Source: Bacteroidales bacterium M7 (lineage in GTDB: Bacteria > Bacteroidota > Bacteroidia > Bacteroidales > Muribaculaceae). Taken from it: 64,000 nt of DNA. How positions within the stretch are numbered: position 1 is the stretch's first letter; each line of letters opens with the position of its first letter. Location: NCBI GenBank assembly GCA_001689515.1, contig LUJR01000009.1, forward strand, positions 262,565-326,564, written 5' to 3'. The notes below the pieces were generated by a model. That model worked only from the letters and a program-made list of their open reading frames with translations, ran no database searches and was not told the origin of the DNA. Positions 43,599 to 51,251 of this stretch are shown here, piece by piece. Position numbers and translations under genes: made by a program.

Positions 43599-44990
43599 TC
43601 ATGCTTCCTCCACATAGCCGTCGGGAGCACTTTCAGTCAATTTTGTGTCTGCTGAGGCATTCGAGGGGCGTGTGCTGTCTTTGAATATAAGCACAAATGA
43701 GATGGCAACGGCTAAAGCAAATCCGGCAAAAATGAGCCATGTCGCAGTCCAGTCTCCCAATAGGTAACTTACGCCGTCAACTTCGGTCCATCGGCAGAAG
43801 TGATCCACCACGGCTCCAGCACTCAGCGTACCGACTGTCGCTCCGATGCCGTTGGTCATCAGCATAAAGAGCCCCTGTGCCGATGCCTGTAGGGACTTGT
43901 CGGTCTCTTGCTCGACAAACAATGCTCCAGAGACATTGAAGAAGTCAAATGCCACACCGTAGACTATCATAGAGAGGATGAATAGCATCACACCTGGCAT
44001 ATCCGGATTTCCGAGACCGAAGAATCCGAATCTCAGCACCCAAGCCAGCATGGCTATGAGCATCACCTTCTTGATGCCGAAACGTTTCAGGAAAAATGGT
44101 ATCATCAATATGCACAGAGCTTCGCTTATCTGTGACAGCGACGTCAGCAGGGTAGCATTGTTGGCAGCAAATGTATCGACAAATCCGGAGCCCTTGAAAC
44201 TGGTGATAAACGGACCTGCATATCCGTTGGTAACTTGCAGACACATGCCTAAGAGCATAGAGAATATGAAGAATATCGCCATTTTCTTGACCTTGAATAG
44301 TTTGAAGGCGTTCAGTCCGAGGGTCTCGGCTATGCTGTGGTTAGCAGAGGCTTTCTTTGAAAGGAGACATGCCGGCAACGAAAAGCAATATGCTCCCAAT
44401 ATGAGCCCTAATGCACCTGACACAAAGAGCTGCATGTAGGTGTACTGGAATCTAAGAGGATGTGCCGACAGCGAGAACGACAGTCCTTCGCCCGGTGTCC
44501 ATGTGGCGCAGTTGACAAACCACATCGTGGCTATGAAACCGACCGTACCGAATACACGTATCGGCGGGAAATCCTTGATGGTATCATAGCCGTGGCTCTT
44601 GAGCACCGAGAATGCTACGGTGTTGCTCAGCGCTATGGTCGGCATATAGAAAGCCACGCTGATTGTGTACATGGTTACAAACAATGAAGGATTGGGAAAA
44701 GTGCCGCTTCCCATGGCTGCATGTCCCAGCCACCAGCATGAAAGCATGAAAGCACCAGCCACAATCTGACATATGCCGAGCAGACGTTGAGGCTGAATCC
44801 ATCGGTCTGCTACAATGCCCATCAGAGTGGGCATGAATATGGATACTATGCCTTGGATGGCATAAAACCAGGCTATGAGATGTCCCATGCCGGCACTTCC
44901 GAGATAGTTACCGACACTGGTCAAGTATGCTCCCCACACGGCAAATTGCAGGAAGTTCATGACTATCAGTCGCAGTTTTACGTTCTTCAT
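43599..44990 (-). CDS. Nucleoside permease (NupG/XapB-like nucleoside:H+ symporter, MFS)
   Basis: A 463-residue protein with about 12 transmembrane helices. MNFLQFAVWGAYLTSVGNYL and FMPTLMGIVADRW near the N-terminus, PPIRVFGTVGFIATMW in the middle, and VYGVAFDFFNVSGALFVEQE with LFMLMTNGIGATVGT later are all typical of the Nuc_H_symport family common in Bacteroidota. It imports nucleosides with protons. The C-terminal tail (about 30 residues) is polar and acidic. Substrate range cannot be read. Confidence 0.87.
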   Translation of the reverse strand: MKNVKLRLIVMNFLQFAVWGAYLTSVGNYLGSAGMGHLIAWFYAIQGIVSIFMPTLMGIVADRWIQPQRLLGICQIVAGAFMLSCWWLGHAAMGSGTFPNPSLFVTMYTISVAFYMPTIALSNTVAFSVLKSHGYDTIKDFPPIRVFGTVGFIATMWFVNCATWTPGEGLSFSLSAHPLRFQYTYMQLFVSGALGLILGAYCFSLPACLLSKKASANHSIAETLGLNAFKLFKVKKMAIFFIFSMLLGMCLQVTNGYAGPFITSFKGSGFVDTFAANNATLLTSLSQISEALCILMIPFFLKRFGIKKVMLIAMLAWVLRFGFFGLGNPDMPGVMLFILSMIVYGVAFDFFNVSGALFVEQETDKSLQASAQGLFMLMTNGIGATVGTLSAGAVVDHFCRWTEVDGVSYLLGDWTATWLIFAGFALAVAISFVLIFKDSTRPSNASADTKLTESAPDGYVEEA

Positions 44991-45043
44991 GTTAACTTCA
45001 ATGTGTGTATTAGATTATTTTGGCTTATATAAAAATTGAGTGG

Positions 45044-45679
45044 TCAGTCTCCTGATTTCTTACGTTTAATAATGTCGCTTATTTTGGCTGCCTCTTCATA
45101 TGCCTCCTTGCTGATTAAATCTGCAAGCATCTTTTCAAGCTCTTCGATGGCGTAGTTTTCAAGCTTGGGGTTTGATGGATGCGTTAGGGGAGTCATATCT
45201 TCGTCAGGCTCTACAGTCTCGGTGTCGTTTGACGCATCATCGTCAGCCTTGTCGCTGAAAGGATCGTTTTCCATTACGAACCCAGCCTCCTCAAGTATCT
45301 CGCGCGTGGTATAGATCGGCGACTTGGTGCGCATGGCAATCGCTATGGCGTCGCTGGTACGTGCCTCAAGGACTATCTCGCGGTCTCCGTCGGTGAAGGT
45401 CAGCTCGCTTGAAAACAACCCGTCTTCAAATCGGTTGATATAGACCTCTTTGAGGGTGACCCCGAATCCGTGGGCGAAACTTACGAACAAGTCATGTGTC
45501 AATGGACGTGGGGGTATGGCTCCCTCCATTTTCATAGCTACGGACTGTGCCTCAGGAGCACCTATGATGATAGGCAGCTTTACAGGTCCGTTTATCTCCG
45601 ACAGTATCAGAGCATAGGCTCCAGTCTGTATCTGGCTGTATGACAGACCCATTACGCGCATTGCTACTCGTTTGCTCAT
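45044..45679 (-). CDS. Bifunctional nuclease-family protein (DUF151) with C-terminal UVR motif
   Basis: A 211-residue protein. The DUF151 domain (about residues 1-125) has LPIIIGAPEAQSVAMKMEG, RPLTHDLFVSF and ARTSDAIAIAMRTKSPIY. An acidic linker (about 130-165) leads to a UVR motif (YAIEELEKMLADLISKEAYE and the residues after it), the coiled segment by which UvrB/UvrC-type proteins pair. The family has reported DNase/RNase activity in plants and bacteria. It sits 13 bases after mnmA in the same operon. Confidence 0.85.
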   Translation of the reverse strand: MSKRVAMRVMGLSYSQIQTGAYALILSEINGPVKLPIIIGAPEAQSVAMKMEGAIPPRPLTHDLFVSFAHGFGVTLKEVYINRFEDGLFSSELTFTDGDREIVLEARTSDAIAIAMRTKSPIYTTREILEEAGFVMENDPFSDKADDDASNDTETVEPDEDMTPLTHPSNPKLENYAIEELEKMLADLISKEAYEEAAKISDIIKRKKSGD

Positions 45680-45691
45680 ATCCAGTCTAAT

Positions 45692-46765
45692 TTATATCTT
45701 TCGCCCTGTTATTATGCCGCTTCCATAACATAATTCACCCTTGGCATCATATATTACTGCAAACTGTCCCGGAGCTATGCCTTGCACCGGGGTGTTGCTC
45801 TCTATGACATATTCGCCAGGAGATAGGCGTGTGAGTTTAGCTCCGAAGCGTTCGGGAGAGTGTCTGTTTTTAAACATGATGTCCACTCCGTCACATTCGT
45901 CAAGCCATGGGTCGCGGGTGATCCAGTGCATTTCATCGATGTGGAGGGTATTGCCGTATTGCAGCGGTGTGTCGTAGCCGCGTGACACATATATCACGTT
46001 GTCACGTACATTTTTCTTCACCACATACCATGGTCCGCCGCTCAGTCCGAGTCCCTTGCGCTGCCCGATGGTGTGGAACCAGTAGCCCTTGTGTTCGCCT
46101 ATCTTGTGGCCGTTGCTGATGTCTATTATTGCGCCCTTTTTCTCGCCGAGATGACGGCGGATGAAGTCGTTGTAATTTATCTTCCCGAGGAAGCATATGC
46201 CTTGGCTGTCAGGACGATAGGCGTTGGGCAGCTTTTGCTCCATGGCTATCTCCCTGACGCGGGCTTTTGGCATGGCACCCAGAGGGAATGTCAGATGTTT
46301 TAGCTGGTGATAGGTGATGCGGGCAAGAAAATCGGTCTGATCTTTGACGGGGTCTATGGCTGTGGTGAGGTATTTCAACCCGTCTATCTCCGTGGTGCCG
46401 GCATAGTGTCCTGTAGCGGTTAGATCAAACTCATGACCGTAGCGTTGCTCGAAGTAGCCGAATTTAATCATGCGGTTACACATCATGTCGGGATTGGGAG
46501 TCAATCCTTGTTTGACCGTGTCAAGTGCATATTGCATGACGTTTTCCCAATATTCGTCATGGAGCGAGACAACCTCTAATGGCAGCCCGTATCGGCGCGC
46601 TATCAGAGTGCACATCTCTATATCCTCCTCGGCAGAGCAATCGCCCTCGCCAGTCTCATTGCCTATCTTGATGTAGAACAGGTGCAGCTCATGCCCCTGC
46701 TCCCGAAGGCAGTGCACGGCTACCGCAGAGTCTACTCCACCTGATATGAGTGCGGCTATCTTCAT
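45692..46765 (-). CDS. mnmA: tRNA-uridine 2-sulfurtransferase
   Basis: A 357-residue PP-loop ATPase. The ATP-binding SGGVDS is at residues 8-13. The two catalytic cysteines are at residue 96 (NPDMMCNRMIKF) and 191 (SQGICFLG). DQTDFLARITYHQL and TIGQRKGLGL are conserved family blocks. It thiolates U34 of tRNA-Lys, -Glu and -Gln. It overlaps the upstream DUF5106-like gene by 4 bases. Bacteroidales often carry more than one MnmA; this is full-length with both cysteines. Confidence 0.95.
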   Translation of the reverse strand: MKIAALISGGVDSAVAVHCLREQGHELHLFYIKIGNETGEGDCSAEEDIEMCTLIARRYGLPLEVVSLHDEYWENVMQYALDTVKQGLTPNPDMMCNRMIKFGYFEQRYGHEFDLTATGHYAGTTEIDGLKYLTTAIDPVKDQTDFLARITYHQLKHLTFPLGAMPKARVREIAMEQKLPNAYRPDSQGICFLGKINYNDFIRRHLGEKKGAIIDISNGHKIGEHKGYWFHTIGQRKGLGLSGGPWYVVKKNVRDNVIYVSRGYDTPLQYGNTLHIDEMHWITRDPWLDECDGVDIMFKNRHSPERFGAKLTRLSPGEYVIESNTPVQGIAPGQFAVIYDAKGELCYGSGIITGRKI

Positions 46766-47772
46766 TCCTGGGTCTGGTTGGGTGTGTCGGTGTTGCTTGT
46801 AGCCTGGGTGTCTGGACCCTTGTATGGCTCGGTTGAGACTTCCTGAGCTGCTTTGAGATTGCGCAGACGGGAGAATATGCCGAGTATCTCCTCTACAGGC
46901 ATATTTTTGTCGACGATATATCCCTGCCCGGTCAGCAGATAAAAGCAGGGTTGTGTACGCAGGTCATATATTAGGTCGACATCAGGATTGGCTCCGATGG
47001 TCCATGTCGAGGGGAATCGCGCTGCTATGCGCTTGAACTCATCGTCCATCTCGCCCGGATAAATACTTATGATTTTGACTATGCCGGCATTGATCAGTCG
47101 TGAAGTCAGATAATCGGCATCGAGTTTCATGCGGGCAGCATTGCAGGCTGTGCAGTCAGGATCGTTGAAAAACAGTATTTGGTAGCTGAGGTCGCCGTCA
47201 GGGGTATATACATCGCTCTCAGAGCCGTCAATAAGTGTCATCTTGGGATTAGGTGCACTGTGACCCTGACGGTTGGTCTGCAAAATGGTCGCTATCCGCT
47301 CCATGCGCAGACGTGTGCCTTCATCCACCTTTTTGTTCTTGCTGGCAGCTGTAGCAAACGGCAGCATCAGATCATCGCTCCAGAATACAGCTGAGTCACT
47401 GAATATAAGTCCTTGGGCAGTCTCAGCCATAAATGCAAGATCCTTTGGCTGCTTGGAGAGACGATTTAACAGCTCTGCGATAGACTGTGCGGCTACATCT
47501 CGCCGCGCATGCGGCATCATGGCGAAGTAGTCGCCCATGGCAGCCTTTACATTCTGGCGGTTGCTGAATATACGTTTCATATCAGCCTTGTCCCAGAAAT
47601 GCGTCACGAAGTAGTCAGCCCTTCCGGTGAACGAGGATATGGTGTCAGGAACGGTGGGATAGGGGAACGGCGCAGCCCCACTGACAGATGGGCTGATCCA
47701 TAGTGCAGCGATAGCGAAAATCGCCGCCAGTATCGTTGAGCGTTTCAGGTTAGATTGCATTGCGCTTATCAT
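46762..47772 (-). CDS. Secreted thioredoxin-fold protein, DUF5106-like
   Basis: A 336-residue protein with an N-terminal signal sequence (ILAAIFAIAALWISPSVSGA) starting at 47772, or at the internal ATG 47760. The N-terminal half is helical (DUF5106-like: YFVTHFWDKADMKRIF, YFAMMPHARRD). The C-terminal half is thioredoxin-like with the CxxC motif FFNDPDCTACNAARM and TQPCFYLLTGQGYIVDKNM at the cis-proline position. It probably acts in the periplasm or on the surface as a thiol/disulfide protein. A low-complexity Thr/Gln tail ends the protein. It is first in its operon. Confidence 0.75.
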   Translation of the reverse strand: MISAMQSNLKRSTILAAIFAIAALWISPSVSGAAPFPYPTVPDTISSFTGRADYFVTHFWDKADMKRIFSNRQNVKAAMGDYFAMMPHARRDVAAQSIAELLNRLSKQPKDLAFMAETAQGLIFSDSAVFWSDDLMLPFATAASKNKKVDEGTRLRMERIATILQTNRQGHSAPNPKMTLIDGSESDVYTPDGDLSYQILFFNDPDCTACNAARMKLDADYLTSRLINAGIVKIISIYPGEMDDEFKRIAARFPSTWTIGANPDVDLIYDLRTQPCFYLLTGQGYIVDKNMPVEEILGIFSRLRNLKAAQEVSTEPYKGPDTQATSNTDTPNQTQE

Positions 47773-47791
47773 CTCTAAGGTGTATCTAACA

Positions 47792-47823
47792 CAAATTTAC
47801 GCATTTTCCCCGATTTGCGCAAA
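47792..47823 (-). promoter_or_regulatory. Consensus Bacteroidota promoter for the DUF5106-mnmA-DUF151 group
   Basis: On the minus strand, TTTG (47820-47823), a 20-base spacer and TAAATTTG (47792-47799). Both elements match the consensus perfectly at the ideal spacing. The start codon is 20 bases downstream of the -7 box (or 32 if ATG 47760 is used). Confidence 0.85.
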
Positions 47824-48274
47824 TCAACAGATACCCATTAATGCGCCATTGATGTCATTTGTCCGTTCCTGAAAAACAATCGTTGGATCAATTAACAGAT
47901 ATAGTTCCTGTTGTAGTTTACTCCATCTTTTTATTTGTTCTTTTAACAGCTAATGTCCGGCAACGTTCAGCTTTATTCAGTCGTTTTGTTCGTAGTAGTA
48001 TGGGTAATCATACCTCATAAACATTTTCCGGTCATCAATTCTGGCGGTCAGTGTCGGCTCGACAAGTCTTTTGATGTGTGAACAGTCTGCAACGCTTTCG
48101 TTTTTTACCGTCAGATGCTTCGATTTTCAGTCTATGAGCGCCATTCACGAACTGAATTGCATCTTGTGCCAGTCTGCGTTTCAGCCATCGCCAACAATTG
48201 CCCGTTTTTGTATAGTCAGATTCGATGTTGATGTCACTGCTTCCTTCGCGATATTGGCAATTGCCAAGGGGAGG

Positions 48275-48300
48275 GCGGACATGCCACGGCATGTCCCTAC
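48275..48300 (-). repeat. Dispersed palindrome, copy 3 (reverse orientation)
   Basis: The exact reverse complement of the GTAG-GGACATGCC-GT-GGCATGTCC-GC unit: it reads gcggacatgcc-ac-ggcatgtccctac on the plus strand. It lies between malQ and the DUF5106-like gene. Confidence 0.9.
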
Positions 48301-48324
48301 AAGAGTCTGTATGTCAATAAACGG

Positions 48325-48372
48325 ACAGACACCGACGGAAAAATCCTTGTGGGGGTTTCTGTCGGTGTCTGT
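48325..48372 (-). terminator. Hairpin terminator after malQ
   Basis: A perfect 12-bp inverted repeat: acagacaccgac at 48325-48336 and gtcggtgtctgt at 48361-48372. Read on the minus strand it comes 25 bases after the malQ stop and is followed by a weak T-rich tract (CCGTTTATT). Confidence 0.65.
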
Positions 48373-48396
48373 TTAGGTGTATGTGGCTTGCTATCT

Positions 48397-51075
48397 TTAG
48401 CGGCCGGAGGTGCGGATCTTGTCGCGCATGCGCTGGTTGAAGTCGGTCTTGCCCATGAGGTCTTCAAGGGTCAGGTGCATGCGGTAACGCCAGTAGTGGC
48501 GCGGGTTGGCGGGAACGTTGATCTGCTCGTCGCGGGGGTTGTCGCGTCGGATGTCGCCGTCGATAGACAGCCAGTCTTGCAGCGGCAGGATGCAGAGCAT
48601 CGAGGGCGATGCGAGGTGGTTGGTGACGATCTTGTCGCAAACCCACGGTTCGGCGTAGTAGGGCGCGAGACCCGGCTCTCCGAGCACGTGATTGAAGTAG
48701 TCCTGGGTCTTGTCACGGTCTTCTTCCCACCATTGGCGTATGCCGCCCATGTCATGGGTAGAGGTTGTGCATACCGAGTAGTAGGGATAGCTCCATGTGT
48801 TTCCGAATTTGGTCTTCGGGTCTTTGGACATGCGCTGTATCTCCAGAGTGAGTATCTCAAGCTGGCTCATTACGGCTGATACGCAATCGGGCACCATGCC
48901 GAGGTCTTCTGCACAACATAGCATGCTGGTAGCGTCGACAAGCGGCGGAAGCTTCCACATAGCCTTTCCGTACCAGAAGTCGTTGTGACGGTGGTAGTAG
49001 AAGTCGTTGTAAAGGCGGTTGAAACACCACTTCTCATAGTCGGTCAGCGAGCGGTAGATATATGTAAAGTGAGCCGAGATACGCGGATGATATTTACCCT
49101 TTTCGTAGGGGTCTTCGATGAAGAGCACTTCGTCGATAAGACCCAGGAGGGCATTGCAGAGCTTGTCGTTCTTGTCATTCTTGTCTTGTGTGGCGAAATA
49201 TTCGGCAACTTTTCGTTGGGTGTCAAACTCTGGTTTGAGTTTGTAGCGGCCATAACCGGCATCCACAAGGAAGCGTTCGCGTGCCTCGTCGGTATACTCT
49301 CCGAAGAAATCCCCCATGAAGTAGTCCATGATGTATGGGGTGGTCTGGAGATCTGCATCGAGCCAGAAGTCATAGTTGTATTTCAGTTCATCGGGGCTGA
49401 ATGGAAGTGCTGGGTTGAAGTAGCCGAGTAGGCCGTGTATGGCATCCATGGGTATCTGCCATATGCGGAAGAATCCAAGCACATGGTCTATGCGATAAGC
49501 ATCAAAATACTCTGCCATCTTGCCGAAACGGGCTTTCCACCATGCAAAACCGTCAAGGTTCATTTCTTCCCAGTTGTAGGTCGGCAGACCCCAGTTCTGT
49601 CCGAGCACAGAGAAGTCATCCGGTGGAGCTCCTGCCTGACAGTCAAGGTTGAACAGACGGTGGTTAGACCATGCATCGGCGCTTATGCGCGAGATGCCGA
49701 TGGGCACATCGCCCTTGAGGGCTACGCCACGGTCATGAGCATAGTCAATGACTTCGCGCATCTGCTTGTCAAGGAAATACTGGATATAGTATACGTAGTT
49801 GATGCGATCCGGGTTCTCGGATACGAAACGGTCAAGCTTTTCCTGGGTGTATTCGGCATATTCGCCCCACTTCGACATGTCTCCTGTGCCGTTGATGTCA
49901 CGTAATGCGCAGAATGCAGCATAAGGTTTGAGCCAATGCTCGTTATGTCCTACAAATTCCTTGAAATCGTCACGTTCCATCACCGCAGCTCCGTCTTGGG
50001 CAAAGAGCTCATGGGTGAATTCGATTTTTGCATTGTTGACGCGCTCGTAGTCTACCTCTGAGAGCTGGTTGAGTTCGCGTCCGAGATTGTCAAAATATTC
50101 CTGACGTCCTTGGTCATTGAGGCGTCCCATGGCAGGGAGGTGCAGGTACATAGGGTGAAGGGCAAAGGACGAGTTGGCTTTATAGGGATAAGAGTCAACC
50201 CATGTCCATGTCATCGTTGTGTCGTTTATGGGGAGGAGCTGGATGAACTTCTGACCGGTTTCTACAGCCCAGTCGACCATCTTCTTCAGGTCAAGGAATT
50301 CGCCGACACCGAAGTCGTCATTGGTGCGCAGTGAGAACACCGGGATAGCCACGCCGGCACCGCGCCAGGGGGCGAGGGGATTGACAAAGCGCATGCCAGA
50401 CACTACGAGCACTTCGTTTTTCTGTGCCGGTACGATGTCGAAGCGGCGGTTGTCGCCGCCTTCCCATGCCACGAGGTCATGGCTGTCTTTCTTGAGGATG
50501 ACAAACTTATATTCAGAGGGGATGTCAAGAGCCTTGATTTCGATGTTGGCTTCCCATTCGGGGAAGTTGGCATCGTTCATCACGATGGCTTTCGATGCGT
50601 CCCAGTTGCCGAGGCCTTCGCATGCGCCGCCTATGGCGAGAACTTCGTCTTCCTGCACCATGGGGGCAGATACGCGTATGTTGACTATGCCGGTCTTGGG
50701 GGTGAGAGGCTGCTCGAGGTCGTGGCGCTTGCAGATACAGTTGGTAAATGCCTGCGAATAGTAGGGCTTGTCCCAAGGCTGATCCTGCCAGCGGTCAAAT
50801 ATCTCGAATGTCTTGGCTGCGCGTCCACGCACGAAACGGTGTTTGGTGCCCCATTCGTGTTTGGTGTATCCGTTTTCATGGCGCACGATGTAGAAGTAGT
50901 TAAACGACGGGGTTGAGTCCTCAACTTCGATTACGGTCGACCAGTGTTCGGCTCCGTCAAGGTCAAGCTTGACAGCCTTTGCCTCATCGTTGGCTCCGAG
51001 AGCGTCAATGTCTCCGCACAGATACACTGACTCTCCCCAGTTGGTACGATAGTCGATATTGAACGAAAGCTTCAT
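48397..51075 (-). CDS. malQ: 4-alpha-glucanotransferase with N-terminal starch-binding domains
   Basis: An 892-residue protein. Two CBM20-like modules lie at about residues 1-110 (SFNIDYRTNWGESVYLCGDI) and 125-240 (VNIRVSAPMVQEDEVLAIGG, LGNWDASKA). A GH77 amylomaltase domain follows (GVAIPVFSLRTNDDFGVGEF, QLLPINDTT, FDAYRIDHVLGFFRIW with the nucleophile Asp, and CCAEDLGMVP with the acid/base Glu region). It transfers alpha-1,4-glucan segments in maltodextrin or glycogen metabolism. There is no signal peptide, so it is cytosolic. The size and CBM20 pair are usual for Bacteroidota enzymes and resemble plant DPE2. Confidence 0.93.
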   Translation of the reverse strand: MKLSFNIDYRTNWGESVYLCGDIDALGANDEAKAVKLDLDGAEHWSTVIEVEDSTPSFNYFYIVRHENGYTKHEWGTKHRFVRGRAAKTFEIFDRWQDQPWDKPYYSQAFTNCICKRHDLEQPLTPKTGIVNIRVSAPMVQEDEVLAIGGACEGLGNWDASKAIVMNDANFPEWEANIEIKALDIPSEYKFVILKKDSHDLVAWEGGDNRRFDIVPAQKNEVLVVSGMRFVNPLAPWRGAGVAIPVFSLRTNDDFGVGEFLDLKKMVDWAVETGQKFIQLLPINDTTMTWTWVDSYPYKANSSFALHPMYLHLPAMGRLNDQGRQEYFDNLGRELNQLSEVDYERVNNAKIEFTHELFAQDGAAVMERDDFKEFVGHNEHWLKPYAAFCALRDINGTGDMSKWGEYAEYTQEKLDRFVSENPDRINYVYYIQYFLDKQMREVIDYAHDRGVALKGDVPIGISRISADAWSNHRLFNLDCQAGAPPDDFSVLGQNWGLPTYNWEEMNLDGFAWWKARFGKMAEYFDAYRIDHVLGFFRIWQIPMDAIHGLLGYFNPALPFSPDELKYNYDFWLDADLQTTPYIMDYFMGDFFGEYTDEARERFLVDAGYGRYKLKPEFDTQRKVAEYFATQDKNDKNDKLCNALLGLIDEVLFIEDPYEKGKYHPRISAHFTYIYRSLTDYEKWCFNRLYNDFYYHRHNDFWYGKAMWKLPPLVDATSMLCCAEDLGMVPDCVSAVMSQLEILTLEIQRMSKDPKTKFGNTWSYPYYSVCTTSTHDMGGIRQWWEEDRDKTQDYFNHVLGEPGLAPYYAEPWVCDKIVTNHLASPSMLCILPLQDWLSIDGDIRRDNPRDEQINVPANPRHYWRYRMHLTLEDLMGKTDFNQRMRDKIRTSGR

Positions 51076-51160
51076 GTGGTAATTTAGAATATAAGTTTTT
51101 TATGGTTTGAATAAAATTTTTCTATTTATGGGCTAAAGTTAATAATATTTCCGCAAATGA

Positions 51161-51198
51161 GACACCCTGTAATGCCAAAAAAAGCAAAACAGGGTGTC
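51161..51198 (-). terminator. Hairpin between nrdJ and malQ
   Basis: A perfect 10-bp inverted repeat: gacaccctgt at 51161-51170 and acagggtgtc at 51189-51198, with an 18-base A-rich loop. It is 53 bases after the ribonucleotide reductase stop on the minus strand. There is no strong T-run, so termination is probable but not certain. Confidence 0.5.
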
Positions 51199-51251
51199 GG
51201 AATCAGGTCATATCCGCGGATTTGGCTGGATGTTAGTTCCCGCTTTAATTG

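Larger units (their letters stand above)
47824..48396. other. Gene-free 570-base stretch with possible coding remnant
   Basis: No intact gene is supported. On the minus strand, about 48120-47977 encodes a protein-like tail (HIKRLVEPTLTARIDDRKMF, then MRYDYPYYYEQND and stop). A different frame upstream (about 48270-48060) encodes NCWRWLKRRLAQDAIQF. If these belong together they are joined by a frameshift and lack a start, so this would be a decayed gene. I do not recognise the family. The stretch also holds one dispersed palindrome and the malQ terminator. Confidence 0.3.

Noticed and set aside
48071..48376. 101-codon plus-strand frame before malQ
   Set aside because: It runs through a dispersed palindrome and a terminator hairpin, so it is not a gene.
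51134..51141. TAACTTTA as -7 box of malQ on the minus strand
   Set aside because: Last base differs from the consensus and no TTTG lies at 19-21 bases; the nearest is at 12. Too weak to list.
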